The notes under the pieces are model-generated. The model had not been told where the DNA came from. It saw nothing but the letters and a program-made list of their open reading frames with translations, and ran no database searches. The translations under genes and the position numbers were made by a program. This document shows positions 41,751-46,413 of a stretch of 46,413 bases of DNA, piece after piece (positions within the stretch are counted from its first letter, which is position 1; each line of letters starts with the position of its first letter). The DNA comes from Spirirestis rafaelensis WJT71-NPBG6. Lineage in GTDB: Bacteria > Cyanobacteriota > Cyanobacteriia > Cyanobacteriales > Nostocaceae. The stretch lies in NCBI GenBank assembly GCA_019359015.1, contig JAHHID010000065.1, positions 1-46,413 on the forward strand. Reading direction: 5' to 3'.

Positions 41751-42308
41751 ATGCCGAGATGGACCGTACAGGACAAACAAGCGTATCGAACCGAGGTGAT
41801 TCGACGCATTACCGCAGCGATGCCCTCAGTAATGGAGGAATATGCCTCAATTAATTGGGTTGGGTAAATCCTTGACAAGAATGGACAACCGTCCTGCTTT
41901 GGGGGCTTTGAGACACTTGTTTTTAATGCGTAGATTCTCACACATGCCCCCTGCGCCAGTCAGGAACTATGGTACGAGTGTTAGTATTTATTATACGGTT
42001 GTCCATTCTTGTCTATGGAAAATGAAGCGGCAGAGGAACTCAAAGGCTACCATACTGAGCATGAATATTACCCTGACTACATCCACGCGGACATTCATGG
42101 AGTAACCGATGCCTACACCAACCCTCGGTCGTGTTTAGCCTGGGATGCTGCTATGGATGCCATTATTTGGTCAAATCTTTACCTTATATTTATTCTGGGG
42201 CGCTTGTCACCCCGTCAGCCCCTACACCAAAACTGGACAAAATGGGACAGCCTTGTATTAAAGATCCGCAACACCCCACGACTAACCAAGAAGAAGGCTG
42301 TCCCCTAA
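41751..42308 (+). pseudogene. Unknown small gene interrupted by a MITE-like insertion
   Basis: An ATG at 41751 with AGGAG 8 bp upstream starts MPRWTVQDKQAYRTEVIRRI and ends VMEEYASINWVG at a TAA (41865-41867). 6 bp later a 140-bp element with inverted ends begins. After it, the same frame resumes MENEAAEELKGYHTEHEYYP, DYIHADIHGVTDAYTN and SCLAWDAAMDAIIWSN to 42308. Both halves are acidic and aromatic-rich in the same style, so they may be one gene split by the insertion. After about 42180 another frame (SGALVTPSAPTPKLDKMGQP) looks more protein-like, suggesting a further lesion. No family is recognised. Confidence 0.4.
41874..42013. mobile_element. 140-bp MITE-like element with 18-bp terminal inverted repeats
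   Basis: GACAAGAATGGACAACCG (41874-41891) and its exact reverse complement (41996-42013) bound the element. Inside, GGGGGC/GCCCCC and TCCTG/CAGGA form a second stem. There is no ORF. It separates two frames that are in phase. Target duplication is unclear. Confidence 0.75.
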
Positions 42309-42331
42309 CAGTCTGACTTTTTGAAGCCCTA

Positions 42332-43867
42332 TTAGACAATATCACTGAGTAATTGTAAATGCTGCTGCACCGAAGCGATCGTATTCGCAGCCATCATCCC
42401 ACTAGCAGCTACAGCAGGCAACCCAATCCCCGGGAAAGTTGAATCTCCACAACACAACAATCCAGGTAGGGGTGTAGTCCCACCAGGAAATAAACCTGTA
42501 CCTGCGGCTATAGCTGGCCCGTAACTACCGCGATGACGACGCAAAAATCGAGCGTGGGTGAGGGGAGTACCTACCAAACTTACTTCGCAACGAGAACGAA
42601 TATCAGGAATGATTCTTTCTAAAGCTTGCCACATCACTTTGGCACGTTCAAGTTTTAACAACGCATATTCTTCGCTATTGCGTTCCATTCCTTGCCAAAT
42701 AGAAAAAGGTTCGTTGCCAGGAGTATAAACGTGAATCACGTGCTTACCTGCTGGTGCTAACGATGGGTCGAGAACTGAGGGAATGGATATAAGAACCACA
42801 TTTTGCGGTGCAGTTATGCCTTTGTCCCAATCGTTAACTACAATGTAGTGAATACCCAGATTTCTTTGCAATCCTGTTGCATCTATACCTAAATGCAGAT
42901 GCATGAAACTATCGCATTCAGGTATTGCTTGTTGCTGTTCTACATACCGTTTTGGGATAACACCTTCGGGAATGAGTTTCAGGGTATCCCAAACAGAAGC
43001 ATTAGAAACAACTGCTTTACTTGCTCTGATTTCTTTACTACCCCGCAGTCGCACTCCCACAGCACGGTTATTTTCTACTAAAACTTGCTCCACATGAGCA
43101 TTCAAAACTAACTTACCACCATGTTTAGTCAACCCCCGTATCAGTGCATCAACTAATGCACCACTTCCACCGATGGGATAATCTAACTGGACATTAGGAC
43201 GATACCAATCTGCAAACATGAAAGCAACTTCTGCGGCAATTGTCTTATCTGCGGGTAATCCAGATAAGAGAAAGCAAAGTAAATCTAACCAGTTGCGAAT
43301 AAATGGGTCTGTGATTACACCATCAATGATGCGGGAAAAAGACCCTGTTAATTTAATGACTGAAGCGGCCTGTTGCAGCAGAGATGGTGCAAATTTACCC
43401 ACAGTTAACACCGCACCTAAATCGTAGCGCAGGGCGGCGGGTGGGAGAGCGATCGCACTCTTGCCCAAATGTGTCATAATTTGCTGTAGTTTGCGCCATT
43501 CGGCTACGGCTTTATCTCCTCGCAGCTTTTGCAGCAGTTCACAAAATTGGTCAGCACCAACTTTAGCATCAAAGTTTCCTTCTGGTAGATAACAACCCCA
43601 ACTATCGTAATGAACGCAGGGTAAATCTTCCCCAATGGCATCTAAAACTTGGCGTAAGGGATTAGGAGAAGGGGTATAGGATAAACCAGAATATAAAGAT
43701 GGGCCAGAATCAAACTTGTAACCGTTGCGTTCAAAAGCATGAGCCGCACCACCTGCAATGGAGTGGCTTTCTACTACTGTGACATCAATTCCATAGCGTG
43801 CCAAGAGTGCGGCACAGCTTAAACCGCCAATCCCGCTACCGATTACTACTACTTCTGTGTTACTCAT
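42332..43867 (-). CDS. Carotenoid isomerase/desaturase-like FAD-dependent oxidoreductase
   Basis: A 511-residue protein of the CrtI/CrtISO amine-oxidoreductase superfamily. N-terminal dinucleotide fold EVVVIGSGIGGLSCAALLAR (Gly-x-Gly-x-x-Gly), ESHSIAGGAAHAFERNGYKF with the second FAD contact, substrate-region PIGGSGALVDALIRGLTKHG, and C-terminal FAD motif LPGLLCCGDSTFPGIGLPAV. The length and the Cys-Cys-Gly-Asp motif agree with cyanobacterial and plant carotenoid isomerase relatives (CrtH about 500 residues). It could act on carotenoids or another polyene; exact specificity cannot be set from sequence. It is probably thylakoid or membrane associated. The long upstream intergenic is filled by nested palindromes. 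Confidence 0.8.
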   Translation of the reverse strand: MSNTEVVVIGSGIGGLSCAALLARYGIDVTVVESHSIAGGAAHAFERNGYKFDSGPSLYSGLSYTPSPNPLRQVLDAIGEDLPCVHYDSWGCYLPEGNFDAKVGADQFCELLQKLRGDKAVAEWRKLQQIMTHLGKSAIALPPAALRYDLGAVLTVGKFAPSLLQQAASVIKLTGSFSRIIDGVITDPFIRNWLDLLCFLLSGLPADKTIAAEVAFMFADWYRPNVQLDYPIGGSGALVDALIRGLTKHGGKLVLNAHVEQVLVENNRAVGVRLRGSKEIRASKAVVSNASVWDTLKLIPEGVIPKRYVEQQQAIPECDSFMHLHLGIDATGLQRNLGIHYIVVNDWDKGITAPQNVVLISIPSVLDPSLAPAGKHVIHVYTPGNEPFSIWQGMERNSEEYALLKLERAKVMWQALERIIPDIRSRCEVSLVGTPLTHARFLRRHRGSYGPAIAAGTGLFPGGTTPLPGLLCCGDSTFPGIGLPAVAASGMMAANTIASVQQHLQLLSDIV

Positions 43868-43970
43868 GAATAACGGCTAAAGCTACTAGACTTCTCTCAA
43901 AAATCATAAATGTTGAGGTCGGCAGAAAGGAAACACCTTCTAAATTATTCATCTGTAGGGGGAACCATAA

Positions 43971-44153
43971 AAATAAATACCCAGGGAGCCAGACCTGAGA
44001 AATAGGGCAGGCTTTTTTATCCCCACGACTAACGTTCAATACTTTACGACAAGCCATGAAGCCTGCCCTATTTCTTGCGGCAATTTCCAAAGCCGTGTAT
44101 TGAAATTTTTCGTTAGTATCGTGGATCTAGGTTTGACGGCTGGGTATTTATTT
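43971..44153. repeat. Hairpin element E2, interrupted by element E1
   Basis: The outer arms AAATAAATACCCAG (43971-43984) and CTGGGTATTTATTT (44140-44153) are perfectly inverted. The right part (CCGTGTATTGAAAT ... GTTTGACGG) matches the core of the 45002 element, and the flank CTTGGTAAGTGCC matches CTTGTAAGTGCC there. The left arm is separated from its core by another hairpin (43999-44074), so this is a nested insertion. Confidence 0.65.
43999..44074. repeat. 76-bp hairpin element E1
   Basis: GAAATAGGGCAGGCTT (43999-44014) and AAGCCTGCCCTATTTC (44059-44074) are perfect 16-bp inverted repeats. The minus-strand core reads GTATTGAACGTTAGTCGTGGGG. It sits inside E2. Confidence 0.75.
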
Positions 44154-44342
44154 CTTGGTAAGTGCCGTACATTAACGCTCTTGTTTGTCATTGTTAACGA
44201 ATTCATGTCACTTTTAACTAAAGAATGTGTCAAACCTATAGATACATTACTAGAGATGGCAGACTCCTACTCTACCTGTAGTGATGGTGGAGTAGTCGCG
44301 TGCGATACCAAAGGCGCGCCGGAGGCGATCGCGCAGATATGA

Positions 44343-44889
44343 TTATTTTACATCCACCAATTCAACATCAAAAATCAGTGTTGCGTTGGGAGGAATTACA
44401 CCACCAGCAAATGAGTGCGCCGTAACCCAATGATGGTGGAATAATTAACTGACGACGACCATCTACTTTCATGGTACTAATTCCTTCGTCCCAACATGCA
44501 AATCACTTGTCCGGTACCAATTGGAAATTCAAACGGTACACCGCGATCGCGTGAACTATCAAACTTGGTACCATCTTCTAAAGTACCCGTGTAGTGGACC
44601 CAGACGGTTTGACCTGTTTTTGGTGTTGCACTACTACCAAGTTTTAGTTCTGTATATTTTAATCCAGAGGAAGTGGTAACTACTTCATTTGCGCCAGTCG
44701 TAGTTTTTTTGGAGTAGAAGTAGTTGTTGGTGTAGCGGTTGCTTCGGCTGCTACTATTGATGGATTATCCGTTGTCTGTCCTGCGTTGGAAGTTTGTTGA
44801 GTATCAAAGAGTTGCGTACAAGCTACCATCAAACAGCAAACACTCATTAATCCCGCACGCCATAACATTGCTTTTAACATCAATCTCAT
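44343..44889 (-). pseudogene. FKBP-type peptidyl-prolyl isomerase, multiply frameshifted
   Basis: From an ATG at 44889 a lipoprotein-type signal (LMSVCCLMVAC) and a Thr-rich linker are in frame to an A7 run at about 44705-44711. In the next frame [20 protein letters not shown] and [20 protein letters not shown] and [20 protein letters not shown] follow, the FKBP fold. Further shifts near 44495 and 44422 are needed to read [20 protein letters not shown] and HSFAGGVIPPNATLIFDVEL to the end VDVK at 44343. Three lesions in a protein of about 180 residues make it a clear pseudogene. The intact form is a periplasmic prolyl isomerase common in cyanobacteria. Confidence 0.85.
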
Positions 44890-45459
44890 AATTGTTTGTG
44901 TATAAGCTGTAGATTTTGCAAGTCGGAGAGTGTAAACGAGAATACTTCAATTGCATCACAGAACACATGCCATGCGATCGCACTCTTAGGGAGATCCAAA
45001 AAATAAAATGTCCCACCGTGTATTGAAATGGTTGGTTGCGGATAGGGGCATCTGGCTTTGACGGTGGGACATTTTATTACTTGTAAGTGCCTTAACACGA
45101 GTGATCAGCAAACGTGCAGTAGAGACTATCAAAACAACCATCGATAGCTTTTTCAGTCGTATTGGGCAACAAAGCGATCGCCCCCTTTAAATAGGCAAGA
45201 AACAACTAAGTGGATGCACCATTCCCAGAAAAACAGCGAGGTTCCGACTAATTTTTCTTTCAAGCATCTTCTCAAAGTTACTTTACAGTTACCTTACAGC
45301 CTTAACTTGTGACCAATGGGAGCTTGAATACCTTTGCTATCAAGATTTGTTACAAAAAACAGTTTTTTTATGAAAGTTTGATGCAGCAAACTGAGAAATA
45401 AGTAGCCATCATGAACTGCCTACATCAGTAACTATGAAAAAGTCAAGAGGAAGGGGGAT
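44890..45459. other. Intergenic region with hairpin element E3
   Basis: 570 bp without a convincing gene. It contains E3 (45002-45078) and otherwise non-repetitive sequence. The part before 45460 should carry the promoter of the CHAT-type pseudogene. A GGAAGGGGG tract lies about 10 bp upstream of its ATG. Confidence 0.4.
45002..45078. repeat. 77-bp hairpin element E3
   Basis: AATAAAATGTCCCACCGT (45002-45019) and ACGGTGGGACATTTTATT (45061-45078) are perfect 18-bp inverted repeats. The core is GTATTGAAAT ... TTGCGGATAGGGG ... CTTTG, followed outside by ACTTGTAAGTGCC, shared with E2. Confidence 0.8.
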
Positions 45460-46243
45460 ATGGCTTATCAAATAAATTTCTTTTTAACTAACAGACGAAC
45501 GTTCCTTGGTTTTGTCCATTGGAATTTAACCGTATTGATCGGTGTTTTGTTGTTGTCAACGTCAGCCGCAGCAACTCCTGAGACAAAAGGTACGAAGATT
45601 GCACTAGATCAATCTGTTGTAAATGCTATTACTAACAATGCTATACGGTTTGTTTTTTGCGAGCAGGATCGTACCTCTGCCAAACGATTTTTAGCAGGTC
45701 CAGCCGAGTTTATTGGAAAAAGAAGGCAACTTGCGTTCTCAATTCGATGCACTTGAGCAACGCCGTGCAAAAGTACTGAGTGATAACAACAACCAACAAC
45801 AACTCCAAACTTTAGAAAAAGATGTCGAGGTACTTTTAGAAAGCTACCAGCAACTTCAGACAAAAATTCGCACCACCAGCCCACGGTATGCAGCACTGAC
45901 TCAACCAAAGCCACTGACATTAGCAGAAATTCAATCCTCAGTGCTGGATGAAAACACTCTACTTTTAGAATACTCGCTTGGAAAAGAGCGCAGTTACCTC
46001 TGGGCTGTTACCAAAACGAGCATCACCAGTTATGAACTACCCAAACGTGCAGACATCGAAGCTGTCGCGCAGCAGTTCTACTATCTTTTAAAAATGCGCC
46101 ATTATTACCTTAACTCGGATAGGGAAGTAGGAGCAGACTCTGGTGTTGGTTCTTTCAATAGCTCTAGAGTAGTTGCTCAACGGGAGCAACGCGATTTGGT
46201 GAGGTTGGGCAAAAAACAAGCGATCGCTAAAAACCACATTTAA
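45460..46243 (+). pseudogene. CHAT-domain protein, truncated and frameshifted
   Basis: The first frame (45460-45756) gives a signal peptide (NLTVLIGVLLLSTSAAATPE). From 45713 another frame carries GNLRSQFDALEQRRAKVLSD, a coiled coil (LEKDVEVLLESYQQLQTKIR) and the start of a CHAT (caspase-like) region: ALTQPKPLTLAEIQSSVLDE, NTLLLEYSLGKERSYLWAVT and SYELPKRADIEAVAQQFYYL. The TPR repeats expected between signal and coiled coil are deleted, and the catalytic His/Cys half is missing because an IS630 remnant begins about 46255. In cyanobacteria intact TPR-CHAT proteins are large exported proteins of unclear role. Confidence 0.75.
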
Positions 46244-46249
46244 GTACAA

Positions 46250-46413
46250 GGTAATTTTATTAACTGAATAAATACTGGGTAGTGATGCAATTGGTTGTTC
46301 ACCTTCTGATACCCAAATTCGACGTAGGATAGGATGAAGTCCAATACGATGCTCGTCCATGCTCCAAACTTCTATTTCGGCGTTTGGATATTTAGCTTGG
46401 AGAAATTTTACCC
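46250..46413 (-). pseudogene. IS630-family transposase fragment running off the window end
   Basis: The minus-strand frame enters from beyond 46413 and reads VKFLQAKYPNAEIEVWSMDE (first catalytic Asp) and HRIGLHPILRRIWVSEGEQP. It loses family similarity near SIYSVNKITLYL, at about 46255, where CHAT-gene sequence starts. It is therefore truncated on its C-terminal side: the other two catalytic acids are absent. It is a different IS630 subgroup from the copy at 943. The N-terminal part lies outside the window. Confidence 0.75.

Noticed and set aside
43860-44342. Short ORFs (76, 65 and 80 codons) in the region upstream of the carotenoid-isomerase-like gene
   Set aside because: They run through the arms of nested palindromic elements. 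Their apparent coding comes from the repeats.
1-46413. tRNA or rRNA genes
   Set aside because: I looked for T-loop-like GGTTCGAATCC patterns and rRNA signatures by eye and found none. A covariance-model search could still find an atypical one.

Overview
The window looks like chromosome or large-plasmid DNA of a filamentous (Nostocales-type) cyanobacterium. The HIP1 octamer GCGATCGC recurs throughout, and the gene families are typical of that group: PRC-barrel/DUF2382 proteins, SLH proteins, DUF3611, DUF4336, DUF1206, CHAT and carotenoid-isomerase-like proteins. I cannot name the genus. I saw no rRNA, tRNA or CRISPR array.

Layout. 1-5.0 kb is a decayed, recombined segment: ISAs1 and IS630 remnants, a small secreted protein, a frameshifted dinB followed by a GIY-YIG nuclease, and a truncated alcohol dehydrogenase. 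5.4-9.7 kb holds a PRC-barrel/DUF2382 gene split by an in-frame TGA, an SLH protein, and a Yip1-like membrane protein plus an alpha/beta hydrolase flanked by a 251-bp direct duplication. 9.5-16.7 kb is a long minus-strand run: a PRC-barrel protein, an Nramp-like transporter lacking the usual metal motif, a small membrane protein, a HAD phosphatase, DUF1206, a trehalose-synthase-like GH13 enzyme and a truncated LLM flavin oxidoreductase. 17-25.3 kb is a second minus-strand run with an envelope and protease theme: DUF2382/PRC protein, DUF389, DUF3611, two exported proteins, an M48 peptidase fused to a domain of its neighbour, a PRC-barrel protein and an HtrA-type protease. 25.7-32.6 kb is signalling: CheY, a voltage-gated-like channel, a hybrid histidine kinase, an SLH/fasciclin pseudogene, and a four-part OmpR-type regulator. 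32.6-36.7 kb is a compact membrane operon (MscS, DUF2254, DUF2238) with remnants of a channel and a DUF389 protein just upstream and a serine-hydrolase remnant downstream. 36.8-46.4 kb is accessory and repeat-rich: IS4 and IS630 remnants, DUF4336, HNH, a DUF3885-like protein, a sulfurtransferase, a carotenoid-isomerase-like oxidoreductase, an FKBP pseudogene, a CHAT pseudogene and several palindromic elements.

Overall the intact genes suggest an envelope/osmotic (possibly desiccation) stress region: surface proteins, channels, trehalose metabolism, periplasmic proteases and sensors. This is inference from families. Two patterns cut across annotated genes. The first is a direct repeat of GTGGA at exactly 11-bp spacing (GTGGAAAACTnGTGGAGAA) seen in six intergenic regions, a candidate operator. 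The second is a set of about 70-77 bp hairpin elements whose cores resemble one another while their terminal stems differ completely yet stay complementary. At least fifteen genes are broken, which is a high level of decay.
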